64,000 nt of DNA from Moorena sp. SIOASIH (GCF_010671925.1 NZ_JAAHIH010000003.1:434001-498000), one strand, 5' to 3'; shown: positions 1 through 8,237, numbered from the stretch's first letter. The notes: generated by a model from the letters alone, not told the origin. Program-made: numbers and translations.

Positions 1-146
1 TTAAATTATACCATTTGCGCCGAGGCGCACGCTAAGCGAACGAGCAAAATTTTAAGCATTATGCTGATAGCTGACCTCTGACCGCTGACCGCTGATAACT
101 CACCTTTATTTCAATTACCCCTCCACAGAAAAAATTATAAAAACCC

Positions 147-187
147 TTGACAAAATATTTTATAATAATTATGATTATATTTGTCAA
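147..187 (+). promoter_or_regulatory. sigma70-type promoter inside an inverted repeat
   Basis: TTGACA (147-152) and TATGAT (170-175) are separated by exactly 17 bp, close to the bacterial consensus. The same stretch forms an inverted repeat: TTGACAAAATAT at the left and ATATTTGTCAA at 177-187. It lies about 20 bp upstream of the small gene at 209, so it probably drives it. The inverted repeat could be an operator, which is inference. Confidence 0.55.
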
Positions 188-208
188 TCTAAAAACAATA
201 ATTCGACT

Positions 209-421
209 ATGCCTCAAAACTCTCAGCCAAATTCAAACGATAATTCAAACGGATTCGTTGTTCCGTACATTTTGAAGGGGTCTCGCGAGCAAATAACCCA
301 TACCGTGTATATCCTTAATGGCCTGGGCTACGCTCAACTAACTGAATGGGGTCCTCTTCAGCCCACTGGAATTCCAGGGCAATATATTACGATTATGATG
401 AGATATTGGATTTGGCGTTAA
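209..421 (+). CDS. small hypothetical protein, 70 aa
   Basis: I do not recognise this protein. The first 15 residues are rich in Asn, Ser, Gln and Pro. The rest looks like a compact alpha/beta fold with hydrophobic stretches (FVVPYILKG, VYILNGLGYAQL, ITIMMRYWIW). There is no signal peptide or membrane segment. Support for a real gene is the well-placed consensus-like promoter at 147-175 and an ordinary cyanobacterial composition unlike the repeats that follow. The start follows the promoter by 33 bp; no strong Shine-Dalgarno is visible. It is not obviously in an operon, because the next 500 bases are repeats. No function is proposed. Confidence 0.5.
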   Translation: MPQNSQPNSNDNSNGFVVPYILKGSREQITHTVYILNGLGYAQLTEWGPLQPTGIPGQYITIMMRYWIWR

Positions 422-551
422 GACCTTAAATTTCAGGGGGGGTTTCCCCCCCTGGACAAAGCATCCGATCAGAATCGGATAGGTGATAAAATTGAGTGCA
501 TAAGCGAAAATTCCTAGCCGTGGAAAGTATTTCTGCGGCTATTTTTTTTGG

Positions 552-690
552 GGTTATGAGGTTGAAGGTTATGAGGTTGAAGGTTATGAGGTTGAAGGTT
601 ATGAGGTTGAAGGTTATGAGGTTGAAGGTTATGAGGTTGAAGGTTATGAGGTTGAAGGTTAGTTGATTGAAGGTTAGTTGGTTGAAATTA
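552..690. repeat. 15-bp minisatellite, GGTTGAAGG family
   Basis: Seven near-perfect copies of ATGAGGTTGAAGGTT run from 556 to 660, followed by two degenerate copies to 690. The same core (GGTTGAAGG) recurs at 28.3, 42.1, 57.8-58.2 and 63.2-63.7 kb. The 106-codon minus-strand frame across it is only the translated repeat. Confidence 0.9.
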
Positions 691-711
691 GGTTGAAGTG
701 CGATCGCTTTT

Positions 712-778
712 GTAGGGTGGGCTGCATGTCGATGAGAACTGTACAAATGGTCAAAGTATCAGAATTTGCCCACCCGAC
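712..778. mobile_element. 67-bp MITE-like element, GTAGGGTGGGC family
   Basis: It starts with GTAGGGTGGGC and ends with GCCCACCCGAC, an 11-bp terminal inverted repeat with one mismatch. The interior (GCATGTCGATGA..CTGTACAAATGG) is shared with the copies at 1326, 2087 and 2168. It has no coding capacity. Confidence 0.75.
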
Positions 779-931
779 ACCACTACTAGTCAGCAATAAG
801 CGCGGTTTTATACACACTATCTTCGGTAGAGCCAAAAATGTTAAATCAAATTAAAATTACTATAGAGTCGGAAATGGACTTACAACTTCACAGGGATTTG
901 AATAATATCCAACAGTTTTAGACAAAAAACC

Positions 932-1315
932 ATGACTCCAAATAATCCACAGCCAAATGAACGCCCTCCGATTTGGATTGGGCATGTTAGCATAAATGTT
1001 TCAGATTTCAAAAAATCTCTCGACTTCTTCGAGTTTGTGGGGATGCGAAAAGTTGCTGAATTTCCCGAGTTAGCAGTGCTAGAGTTGAGAGGGGGAACCC
1101 ATCTGGTGCTTAGAAATAAACCTGAAGCAGCACCAGGACAAGCGAGTTTTGATCTGATGGTTGATGATTTGAAGGGTCAACAGGTCGCCCTGCAAGAGGC
1201 TGGCTATGCACCGAGCGAAATTCGCGAAGGCAGAATACACAGTGTGTTTGATGTCTCTGAACCTTCGGGAAACATAATTAGCTTTTACGACAGCCATGTG
1301 GTGGGGCCAGTCTAG
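932..1315 (+). CDS. VOC-superfamily (glyoxalase/bleomycin-resistance-like) protein
   Basis: At 127 aa it has the size of a single-module vicinal-oxygen-chelate protein. The order is typical: WIGHVSINVSDFKKSLDFF opens the first beta-alpha-beta-beta-beta unit, and the second half ends with VFDVSEPSGNIISFYDSH, the usual D..GN.I.FY signature. Family members use a divalent metal for isomerase, dioxygenase or resistance functions, or only bind ligands. The substrate cannot be told. A His after WIG and a Glu near SEPSGN could be metal ligands. It is soluble, with no signal peptide, and monocistronic, since the following 120 bp is a MITE and a short repeat array. Confidence 0.75.
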   Translation: MTPNNPQPNERPPIWIGHVSINVSDFKKSLDFFEFVGMRKVAEFPELAVLELRGGTHLVLRNKPEAAPGQASFDLMVDDLKGQQVALQEAGYAPSEIREGRIHSVFDVSEPSGNIISFYDSHVVGPV

Positions 1316-1325
1316 AGGTTAGTCA

Positions 1326-1391
1326 GTAGGGTTGGCAAATGGAAATTATAACTGATCAAATGGTGAAACTATCATTAATTGCCCACCCTAC
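1326..1391. mobile_element. 66-bp MITE-like element, GTAGGGTGGGC family
   Basis: Left end GTAGGGTTGGC (one mismatch), right end GCCCACCCTAC. The interior shares AACTGATCAAATGGTGAAACT with the other copies in diverged form. It begins 11 bp after the VOC stop codon. Confidence 0.7.
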
Positions 1392-1395
1392 CCAA

Positions 1396-1441
1396 CTCAT
1401 AGCTGATAGCTGATAGCTGATAGCTGATAGCTGACAGCTGA
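1396..1441. repeat. AGCTGAT(AGCTGAT)n short tandem array
   Basis: About six copies of the 7-bp unit TAGCTGA stand directly against the Uma2 stop codon. The same heptamer array occurs at 12300-12393, 48998-49036 and 61366-61430. Confidence 0.85.
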
Positions 1442-1443
1442 CG

Positions 1444-2031
1444 CTAAATCTGCCGACGAAACGCTCTAATCGCTTCTCCCGCATCGGTTTCTGCCATCAA
1501 AACACAGCGTCTGAACCAATCAAGATCCAGTTCACTCAGTCCAGGTAGCAAGCTACGCTCGATGGGGACATAACTGCCGTCTTCAAGATGATAAAGCTTT
1601 AGTAATCCATCTTCCCAAAACCAAACCTCTGGAACACCTAAAGCTTGATAGCGTTCTAACTTACTGATGCCACCACTGCTAAAAACCACTTCAATGGACA
1701 AATCTGGAATCAGCTTGACACTACCAATGCAATAAGACTCATCAGCTTGGGCAGAGGCGACGCCTTCTTTTTCCTGAGTCATGGAGCGAGTTGACTGAAA
1801 GAAAATACCCTTTTCCGTCAGAAAGGTTGTGATTAAGTAACCGATGATACTGGCAAAAATTTCATGTTCTCGTCCGGGCATGAGAATCTCGATTATCCCA
1901 TCATAGTAAAACAGCCGTACTCCAGGAGAACCATCAAATCCCTTCTGGATGAACTTAAACTGTTCCCAGGTGCCATCATGGACAATGCGTTGGTCGGTGG
2001 TTTGGTCGAGTAGTTGGGGCATCGCTCTCAC
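1444..2031 (-). CDS. Uma2-family (DUF820) putative endonuclease
   Basis: The 195-aa protein has the Uma2 arrangement: an N-terminal acidic region, YDGIIEILMPGREHE, then IPDLSIEVVFSSGG and LGVPEVWFWEDGLLKLYHLEDG. In this family D of PDL and E of IEV are part of a PD-(D/E)XK-like nuclease core, followed here by a Lys (KLERY). Uma2 proteins are very abundant in cyanobacteria and their biological role is unsettled. The annotated start gives MRAMPQLL; the second Met at 2022 is equally plausible because family members often start MPQ. The gene is flanked by a repeat array at its stop and two MITEs upstream, so it is probably transcribed alone. Confidence 0.8.
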   Translation of the reverse strand: MRAMPQLLDQTTDQRIVHDGTWEQFKFIQKGFDGSPGVRLFYYDGIIEILMPGREHEIFASIIGYLITTFLTEKGIFFQSTRSMTQEKEGVASAQADESYCIGSVKLIPDLSIEVVFSSGGISKLERYQALGVPEVWFWEDGLLKLYHLEDGSYVPIERSLLPGLSELDLDWFRRCVLMAETDAGEAIRAFRRQI

Positions 2032-2086
2032 CTTCGGCTATCCTTACCGGCCATTGTGACACAGGCTTGGTAAGCCAGCCGAGTCA

Positions 2087-2153
2087 GTAGGGTGGGCTGC
2101 ATGTCGATGATAACTGTACAAATGGTGAAACTAAAATTATTTGCCCACCCTAC
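2087..2153. mobile_element. 67-bp MITE-like element, GTAGGGTGGGC family (copy 1 of tandem pair)
   Basis: Perfect 11-bp terminal inverted repeats GTAGGGTGGGC / GCCCACCCTAC. It is nearly identical to the element at 2168, from which it is separated by 14 bp. Confidence 0.85.
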
Positions 2154-2167
2154 ACCAGAGTCAGTCA

Positions 2168-2234
2168 GTAGGGTGGGCTGCATGTCGATGATAACTGTAC
2201 AAATGGTGAAACTAAAATTATTTGCCCACCCTAC
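2168..2234. mobile_element. 67-bp MITE-like element, GTAGGGTGGGC family (copy 2 of tandem pair)
   Basis: Same termini and interior as the copy at 2087. Both copies are preceded by a short AGTCA motif. Reading through the pair opens an artificial frame that extends the downstream LapA-like protein by 79 codons. Confidence 0.85.
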
Positions 2235-2328
2235 ACCTACTGTTGACAGAATCAGGGATGCTGTTGGCGAATGTGCTAGAAAAAAAAATACATACAGTCT
2301 TACTAGTCACCAGAAACTAGTCACCATC

Positions 2329-2610
2329 ATGAACTATTCCCATATCAGAGTACTTGGCTTACTTCTGACATCTCTGATAGTTGCTATTTGGATTGGCGCG
2401 ATCGCTATTTTCTCGATCCAAAATATCACGGAAGTATCCGTGAAGTTTTTAGTCTTCGAGTCAATTGATCTGCCAATCGGTGTTGTCTTGGCTGTTAGCG
2501 TTGGTATTGGTCTTGTTGGGGGAGCGATCGCACCTCTAGTGTGGCAGCTTTTGAGGCAATCCTGGAAATTCCGAGACTCTGAGGATGAGATACTCTTAAA
2601 CCGAGATTAA
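2329..2610 (+). CDS. LapA-domain (DUF1049) small membrane protein
   Basis: The 93-aa product starts MNYSHIRVLG. It has two hydrophobic segments, LLLTSLIVAIWIGAIAIFSI and IGVVLAVSVGIGLVGGAIAPLVW, joined by a short loop carrying QNITEVSVKFLVFES. This is the pattern of LapA-domain inner-membrane proteins, which in proteobacteria take part in LPS assembly and are widespread, uncharacterised, in cyanobacteria. An open frame runs upstream to 2092, but that part is translated MITE sequence repeated twice, so I chose the ATG at 2329. The TAA stop (2608-2610) overlaps, on the other strand, the reconstructed original stop of the convergent tnpB. Confidence 0.7.
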   Translation: MNYSHIRVLGLLLTSLIVAIWIGAIAIFSIQNITEVSVKFLVFESIDLPIGVVLAVSVGIGLVGGAIAPLVWQLLRQSWKFRDSEDEILLNRD

Positions 2611-3405
2611 TCGGGACGAACCCGGATAAAACGGTCAAGGTGCAATTTATTGTGGTCTGAGTGAGGAGTGGTCAGCGGCAATTGGAGTTAAGCCTACCAC
2701 CCATCTGTCTAGACGTTTCTTGCATCTCGGCAAGGAGTTCCCTAAAAGCCTGAGTTTTGCTATGCTTGGAGTCAAGGGGCGACCGATGAAGGTGCTCATG
2801 CAGAGTGAAAGAGGTAAGAGCCTTTCCAAGACTAGGATTCAGTCTTGTTCCCACCCAAAGGAGCGTACTGAGATGGATAACCCGGTTTACCACTAGGTTA
2901 CTCCCGAATCAGTGGGTTTCACAGCTAGAGGGTAAAGCCAGAAAGAAACTGAGATGTCGGGAAGGTGACCAATGGCAGGGAAAGAATCAAAGGGTTGACA
3001 ATTAGGAACCGTTGTTATAAGGCATCGTAACAAGCAATATCCCTGATCAAACGACAATGGGGATAACAGCTCCCGGATTAGCCTCTCCTTGACGGGGCAA
3101 TCAGAATCCCACAGTGGACTCGGTGTAGAGACGGCAACCTTAGAATCGCACCTCTAATGAGCATAACCGGGTAAGCCGAGGTTGAGTCCAATATCTAGGT
3201 CGATTGATATTGGTAGCCAAATCCCAAGAAGCGGTATAACTCTCAGCCCGGTAGAAGACTGAACCAAGCAAAAGCCGGAACCCGAAAGGGAACAGGAAAG
3301 TGGAAACGTATAACTGACCGGATAGAGGGAAATCCCTCAACTCGTGCATAGTGCTGAATTTCAGAACTAATTCCGAGCCAAGGAAATAATACGCTAATAC
3401 CCTAA

Positions 3406-5247
3406 TTGTATATGGAAAAGATAGAACCGAATCCCACAGGAAACGGTATCGTAACTAAACAAACCACCGACTGGCACGCAACCAACTGGAAACGAGCCTA
3501 CAGGACGGTCAGGAAACTTAGACGCAGAATTTTCAAGGCGACACGTGAAGGCAACTGGAAAAAGGTGAACAAACTACAAAGATTAATGCTTCGTAGTTAC
3601 TCCAATATCCAAGTTTCCGTCAGACAGGCCACACAGGTCAATAGTGGAAAGAAAACAGCAGGAATAGACGGCGAAACAAAACTTAATCCCGCTGAAAGAG
3701 GAAAAATGGTCGATTCACTCACCACGTACAAAACCTGGAAGCCAATCCCAACTAAACGCATCTACATCCCAAAATCCAACGGCAAAAAGAGGCCACTAGG
3801 AATACCGAGCATCACCGACCGCTGCCTACAAGGCATTGTCAAAAATGCACTAGAACCTTCATGGGAAGCCAGATTTGAACCCGTATCATATGGCTTCAGA
3901 CCAGGTAGAAGTACCCATGATGCCAGACAGAGGATATTCCAAAATATCAACGGGGAAAAGAATAGGAAATGGTGGGTACTGGACGCAGACATCTCCGGGT
4001 GTTTCGATAACATCGCTCACCAACCACTCTTGGAAACCATAGGGAACTTCCCAGCAGCAAACCTCATTGAGGAATGGCTTAAGGCGGGATACGTCCATAA
4101 AGGCGTATTCCATAACACAGAGGAAGGAACACCCCAAGGTGGAATAATAAGTCCCCTACTGGCTAATATCGCACTACACGGATTAGAGGAAGAATTGGGA
4201 ATTAGGTACAAATGGATACCAGACAAAAGAAAAAAGGATGGAGGATGGTGGTGTAACACATCTACAAGGACTTACGTCCGCTTTGCTGATGACTTCGTAA
4301 TCTTAACCGAAAGCGAGGAAGATGCAGCCGAAGCTAAGAAAATCGTCGAAAGATGGTTATCTAATAAAGGACTAACACTATCTGAAGAAAAGACAAAGAT
4401 AAGCCACCTAACCGAAGGATTTGATTTTCTAGGCTGGAACTTCAGGAAATGCCAAACAACCAACAGGAAAACGGGACTAATAACACTCATTAAACCTTCT
4501 CAGAAAAGCGTTAAGAAGGTCAAGGAAAATCTAAGAATAGAATTCAAGAGAGGAAGAACCCTGTCCCAAAAGGTAATAATAGGTAAAATCAACTCCATAG
4601 TGAGGGGGTGGAGCAACTACCATAATGGGGCAGTATCAAAGGAAATCTTTTCTAACCTCGACCACTACGTATTCTGGAAATTGCAGAGATGGGGAAGACG
4701 GAAACACGCAAAGAAATCCCAAGAATGGGTAAACAAAAAATACTTCGGTAATCATTGCCCAGGAAGGGAAGACAAATGGGTATTCGGAGATGGAGAAATC
4801 TATTTGGACAAATTTGCCTGGACTCCAATCCAAAGGCACACAATGGTCGCTTATGACAAATCCCCAGACAACCCGGAACTCGTAGAGTATTGGAACGAAA
4901 GGGAATTAAAACAAAGCGCCAAAACGGCCAAGAAAAGATTATCCACAGGAAAGGACAAAATAGCAAACAGACAGGAGTATCAGTGTCCTGTCTGCAAGCA
5001 ATCCCTAGGGGAATATCAAAATACGCATCTACATCATATCATTCCCCAATCCCTAGGGGGTCATGACCGATACGACAACTTAATCTACCTACATGAAGAT
5101 TGTCACTATTCCATCCATGCCTTGGGCGCAACTAATCCCGAAATACAGCAAATGCTAAGAAACGGGATAAAAACACCCTCCAAGAAACGGAACAAAAGCC
5201 AAAAGGTACAAAACCGTAAATCAAGGAAAAGTAAGTTGCACAAATAA
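3406..5247 (+). CDS. ltrA: group II intron reverse transcriptase/maturase with HNH domain
   Basis: This 613-aa protein helps its intron splice and integrate by target-primed reverse transcription. An N-terminal RT-0 region is followed by the RT palm with YVRFADDFVIL (about residues 290-300), the FADD form of the YADD active site. GTPQGGIISPLLANI (RT4) and LTLSEEKTKISH..FDFLGWN (RT6/7) come on either side. The maturase X domain carries IVRGWSNYHN. A C-terminal HNH endonuclease (about 523-575) has CPVCKQSL..HLHHIIPQSLGGH..NLIYLHEDCHYSIH, with both metal Cys pairs and catalytic His present. The layout suggests the chloroplast-like class. All key residues are intact. The start could equally be the Met two codons later (3412). 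Confidence 0.93.
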   Translation: MYMEKIEPNPTGNGIVTKQTTDWHATNWKRAYRTVRKLRRRIFKATREGNWKKVNKLQRLMLRSYSNIQVSVRQATQVNSGKKTAGIDGETKLNPAERGKMVDSLTTYKTWKPIPTKRIYIPKSNGKKRPLGIPSITDRCLQGIVKNALEPSWEARFEPVSYGFRPGRSTHDARQRIFQNINGEKNRKWWVLDADISGCFDNIAHQPLLETIGNFPAANLIEEWLKAGYVHKGVFHNTEEGTPQGGIISPLLANIALHGLEEELGIRYKWIPDKRKKDGGWWCNTSTRTYVRFADDFVILTESEEDAAEAKKIVERWLSNKGLTLSEEKTKISHLTEGFDFLGWNFRKCQTTNRKTGLITLIKPSQKSVKKVKENLRIEFKRGRTLSQKVIIGKINSIVRGWSNYHNGAVSKEIFSNLDHYVFWKLQRWGRRKHAKKSQEWVNKKYFGNHCPGREDKWVFGDGEIYLDKFAWTPIQRHTMVAYDKSPDNPELVEYWNERELKQSAKTAKKRLSTGKDKIANRQEYQCPVCKQSLGEYQNTHLHHIIPQSLGGHDRYDNLIYLHEDCHYSIHALGATNPEIQQMLRNGIKTPSKKRNKSQKVQNRKSRKSKLHK

Positions 5248-5266
5248 CGTGTTCTAAAGGTTTTAG

Positions 5267-5340
5267 GTGCGCCGTGTGCTTGGAGACTTGCTCGCACGGT
5301 GCTTAGGGGGCGAAGCGGGGGTAACCCCGCCGACCTACCC
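5267..5340 (+). ncRNA. group II intron domains V and VI
   Basis: 5267-5304 folds as a domain V-like hairpin: GTGCGCCGTGTG pairs with CGCACGGTGC, giving a CGC catalytic triad variant. 5305-5340 gives domain VI: TAGG pairs with CCTA and GCGGGG-GTAA-CCCCGC forms the inner stem, leaving A5333 unpaired as the likely branch point. Pairings were found by eye. Confidence 0.65.
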
Positions 5341-6768
5341 AATCCATCCAAGCTCAACTGCATCAGCTAAACTCAGTCCCATACCTTTCAGGAAACGCGC
5401 GGTACGACGCAACAATACTGCCTGAACCTCGGTTTTATTCATGTACCGGGAAATTTCCTTGTCTGTACCGCGATCAAGGACGTTTTTGGCAGCATTATGG
5501 TCAGCCTGCAACACGACCCCATCAAATCTGGTAAAGTTGTCCCCGCTCCTTTTCCCTAATAGGGTTCCAGTCACGGAGTCAACTTGCGACGTATAGCTAG
5601 GCTGGACTTCTGTCACAACCGAACCAGTCCAATTAGCCCATTTTTGCAAAGAGTCCCGTATCTCTCCTTTCATCCAACTATTGAGTTTACGGGACACGGC
5701 TTTGGACTGGCGTTTATTTTTAATTGGCTGTGTTAAATCTAAGGCCGTAGGCCACGCTTCGCGAACAGCAAAAACCTTCAATGACTCCCCATTAAAAAGG
5801 GACTTAGATGCGGCTCCTATAATAGCCGTTAATTCTGACTGATTTTGCCTGTAACGCTTATTTTCTGTTTTCCTGCTTAGGTTATTTTCTAGTATTCGAG
5901 CAGACTTAGCTGGGTCTAATTTTTTCAGTTTTTTATGAAGCGCCCAGAGCTTTCCTCTATTGCGATTCTTGTTACATATTCGATCGGACTTCTTGGTTGC
6001 AGCTTTGCCTAGACCTTTTCCATGTGCTTGTCCATCCGAGTCATAGAGAGCTTCAGTGTACCCTTTGTCTACTCCAATAGACCGACGGGAAGGAGGAATT
6101 TCTACGGTGCCATAATCTACTAGGAAGTGAACCTCAAACCCTTGCAAGAGTTGATTGTAGACTAGTCTAATTTGTCCTTTAATTTTCCGATTAGACCTAA
6201 CAATCACTCTGTTCCTTTTTCCTCTTCTTAACCCAGCTAGTTCTAACTGGTAAGTGTTACGAGAGAGTCGTTTGCAGTTATAACCTACTTGTTGATAAAC
6301 TATCTGGTTTTTGACCCAAGAGTGCCCTCGTTGAAACTCCTTTCTAACAAGCCTGTGAAGAAGTGGTAATCGCTGAAAAGCTAAGGTCTTAAGCTGTTTG
6401 CAAAGTTCTTTTCTGGTCTTTTGATTGTCCTTCCCAGGAAACCTTTTGTAGATTTTCTTGATTACCGCATCGGTACAGGCCGCCTGGCTCGCTGTAATGG
6501 CTTTCGCTACATCATTAACAGTCCAATCCATTAACTTAGCAGGTAGCCCCAAGGTATCGGGAGTCCTGAAGCTCTTCACTTCCGGGATAGCCTTTTTCCA
6601 GTCAAGGCTCCAGTGACTGATGCTACCTAACTTGTTGTAAGACTCAGATCTAACAATGCCTAACTTTTTCATAGTAGACAGCAACTCAAGTTCAACCGAC
6701 TTGGTCATCCCCACCACAGGGACGATTTGAGTCGATATTCTTTTTGCTGCGCCTACTTTTCTTGGCAT
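5335..6768 (-). CDS. tnpB: IS200/IS605-type TnpB, 3' end replaced by intron, RuvC motif disrupted
   Basis: TnpB proteins are RNA-guided RuvC nucleases. This 477-aa member has RuvC-I (SIGVDKGYTEALYDSDG), the conserved VQPSYTSQ, and RuvC-III (QADHNAAKNVL). The Zn-finger cysteines normally found after YTSQ are absent (TSQVDSVTGTLLGKRSG). At the RuvC-II site an in-frame 24-bp dispersed repeat (5743-5766, encoding VREAWPTA) separates LKVFA from LDLTQPIKN, where related proteins keep the catalytic Glu-Asp-Leu. The stop codon lies inside the antisense group II intron. Without the intron the protein would end LDRFIRVRPD, 9 residues longer. No tnpA is nearby. Probably inactive as a nuclease, though a 'dead' TnpB role is possible. 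Confidence 0.85.
   Translation of the reverse strand: MPRKVGAAKRISTQIVPVVGMTKSVELELLSTMKKLGIVRSESYNKLGSISHWSLDWKKAIPEVKSFRTPDTLGLPAKLMDWTVNDVAKAITASQAACTDAVIKKIYKRFPGKDNQKTRKELCKQLKTLAFQRLPLLHRLVRKEFQRGHSWVKNQIVYQQVGYNCKRLSRNTYQLELAGLRRGKRNRVIVRSNRKIKGQIRLVYNQLLQGFEVHFLVDYGTVEIPPSRRSIGVDKGYTEALYDSDGQAHGKGLGKAATKKSDRICNKNRNRGKLWALHKKLKKLDPAKSARILENNLSRKTENKRYRQNQSELTAIIGAASKSLFNGESLKVFAVREAWPTALDLTQPIKNKRQSKAVSRKLNSWMKGEIRDSLQKWANWTGSVVTEVQPSYTSQVDSVTGTLLGKRSGDNFTRFDGVVLQADHNAAKNVLDRGTDKEISRYMNKTEVQAVLLRRTARFLKGMGLSLADAVELGWIG
5743..5766. repeat. 24-bp small dispersed repeat inside tnpB
   Basis: GGCCGTAGGCC followed by ACGCTTCGCGAAC matches the dispersed repeat at 42313, 58180 and 63738. Its length (24 bp) leaves the frame open, adding eight codons. 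Confidence 0.85.
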
Positions 6769-6795
6769 CGTTAATTAGCTGTTTCCTATGTTTTA

Positions 6796-6824
6796 ATTAT
6801 ACTCTAGCGCTAAGGAAACGTCAA
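6796..6824 (-). promoter_or_regulatory. promoter of the tnpB at 6768
   Basis: On the minus strand TTGACG (6824-6819) and TATAAT (6801-6796) are 17 bp apart, ending 27 bp before the start codon. The spacing and -35 resemble those of the other tnpB elements in the window. Confidence 0.6.
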
Positions 6825-6926
6825 TGTCTATTTTGTGATATTAAATCCCGTTTTATCCCGATTTATTAGGACTTAAGTGCAAGACCTATACGATGACTTA
6901 GACTACGATGAGTAGACTGGGGCAAT

Positions 6927-7592
6927 CTATTCGTAGTCGATCCGGTCATAAAGTCTATCATCATATTGATGAGACATAAACTCAGAGCGCCGTCTAGCTG
7001 GTAGGGAAGGAGGAGCACTAGAGTAAGGGTGTTGGACCACGTAAGTTGTACGAGGAGGACGCTGTGGTCGTGATATCAACGCTAACCCCCCAATCACAAC
7101 GGCACCACCACCAATGGTTACTGCCATACCGCCAAGTCCCCAAAGTATCCCTGACATCAGGGTATTTGCGGTTTCATTAGTGGTTTTAGGATTAGGCATT
7201 AGTTGCTCAGGAGCCCTGATCACACTGGCATCAACCTGAGCAGTTAGATTGTCTAGCAGTAACTGCTGATTGTGAAGTTGGGCTTTGAGCTGTTCAGTTT
7301 CAGCTCGTTGTTGCTCAACCATAGCTTTGAGCTGCTCAGTGTCCCGCCGCTGCTGTTCAACATTGAGCATATTATTTAAATTATTATTTAAATTATTTAA
7401 GTTCGGTGAAGCTAGAGCCTGGTTTGGCGGTTGATCTGTGTAAGGGGAATTATAGGGATTGTTAGGGGAAATTTGGAAGGGTTGGGAAGAGGGAAGGTTA
7501 TTCGCCACCATATTGCCTCCTCCTTTGAGGAGAAACAAAGCTGCCATCCCGGCAAAGGCAGCCCCCGTCAGGAATGCCATACCATCACTCAT
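6927..7592 (-). CDS. membrane protein with coiled coil, unknown function
   Basis: I do not recognise this 221-aa protein. It opens with a hydrophobic helix (MAFLTGAAFAGMAALFLLKGGG), then an Asn/Pro-rich linker with a poly-Asn-Leu stretch. A coiled-coil region of about 45 residues follows (repeated EQQRAETEQLKA heptads). A second membrane segment (SGILWGLGGMAVTIGGGAVVIGGLAL) leads to a basic Arg/Pro-rich and finally acidic tail. The two-membrane-helix plus coiled-coil layout suggests a scaffold in the cytoplasmic or thylakoid membrane, which is inference. It stands alone between a tnpB and 640 bp of intergenic sequence. Confidence 0.6.
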   Translation of the reverse strand: MSDGMAFLTGAAFAGMAALFLLKGGGNMVANNLPSSQPFQISPNNPYNSPYTDQPPNQALASPNLNNLNNNLNNMLNVEQQRRDTEQLKAMVEQQRAETEQLKAQLHNQQLLLDNLTAQVDASVIRAPEQLMPNPKTTNETANTLMSGILWGLGGMAVTIGGGAVVIGGLALISRPQRPPRTTYVVQHPYSSAPPSLPARRRSEFMSHQYDDRLYDRIDYE

Positions 7593-8237
7593 TAATTTTG
7601 CCTCTCAACTGGAACCGAATTACAACGAATTGCCACTACTGCTAAGGTCGCATATTTTTTAGTTAATTTCACGCTTAACGTGGGGCAATAAGCCCTGTGC
7701 CCATAGCTTTGGGGAATTTTCGTGTGTCAATGGCGACCTAACCCTAAATTGAAAACTAGATTGGTGCCAATGTCTACCCTAGCTCATTTTAAAAATTTGG
7801 CGATTTCTCGATCAACTTTCCTTAATTGCTATGGATAATGGTGTGGACAAATCCTTTCCGCCCCCTAGGGTAACCTTGGGATAGTCTTACCCAGTAAGGG
7901 ATTGAGTTACATGAGGGGTCATACCCTTTAGCCGGTTATCAATTGTTTCATAGCATCTTCGATAGATGTTAAGAGCAAGTTATCAAACCTTGACATTTGA
8001 GTCGGGAGTCGGGAATCGGGAGTCGGGAATCGGGAGTCGGGAATCGGGAAAAGCGGGAAATGGGGATAATTATCCGGGAAATTATTGTGTATTGTGATAC
8101 ATATGTTGAGGAATTTATACCTAATAAAACTACCTACTCACCCCTTTGTCAAAAACCTACCCTTGTAAGCTACTGCCTATTCCCTACTTCCTACTCCCTA
8201 CTCCCTACTCCCTACTCCCTATTCCCTGTTCCCTTTG
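7593..8237. other. intergenic stretch with GGGA-rich repeats
   Basis: No gene is seen. 8000-8050 holds about seven copies of GAGTCGGGA/AATCGGGA, and 8186-8232 holds CTACTCCCTACTCCC copies. The second is roughly the reverse complement of the first, so the two could pair. Related GGGAACAGGGAATAG arrays lie at 45872 and 51838. 7660-7990 holds nothing I can identify. Confidence 0.6.

Larger units (their letters stand above)
422..931. other. repeat-rich intergenic stretch
   Basis: No gene is seen. The stretch holds a GC-rich hairpin-like tract after the 70-aa gene (420-480), the 15-bp minisatellite at 552-690 and a MITE-like element at 712-778. The last 150 bp before the VOC gene is AT-rich and otherwise featureless. 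Confidence 0.6.
2640..5340 (+). mobile_element. group II intron (about 2.7 kb) with maturase gene
   Basis: About 770 bp of non-coding, structured sequence precedes the reverse transcriptase. Domain V-like and domain VI-like hairpins follow it (5267-5340). The 5' end begins GTGCA, close to the GUGYG consensus. Boundaries rest on the flanks: removing 2640-5340 joins the minus-strand tnpB frame at a codon boundary (GWI then LDRFIRVRPD and a stop). The candidate bulged branch-point A (5333) then lies 8 nt from the 3' end, as expected. The exact ends could still be a few bases off. Confidence 0.75.

Noticed and set aside
426..746. 106-codon minus-strand open frame
   Set aside because: It is the translation of the GGTTGAAGG minisatellite and adjacent MITE; it has no independent protein-like sequence or ribosome site.
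2092..2328. N-terminal extension of the LapA-like protein
   Set aside because: The extension consists of two translated 67-bp MITE copies; the family-like sequence begins at 2329.
2647..3349. Several 60-70 codon frames on both strands
   Set aside because: They lie inside the structured non-coding part (domains I-IV) of the group II intron.
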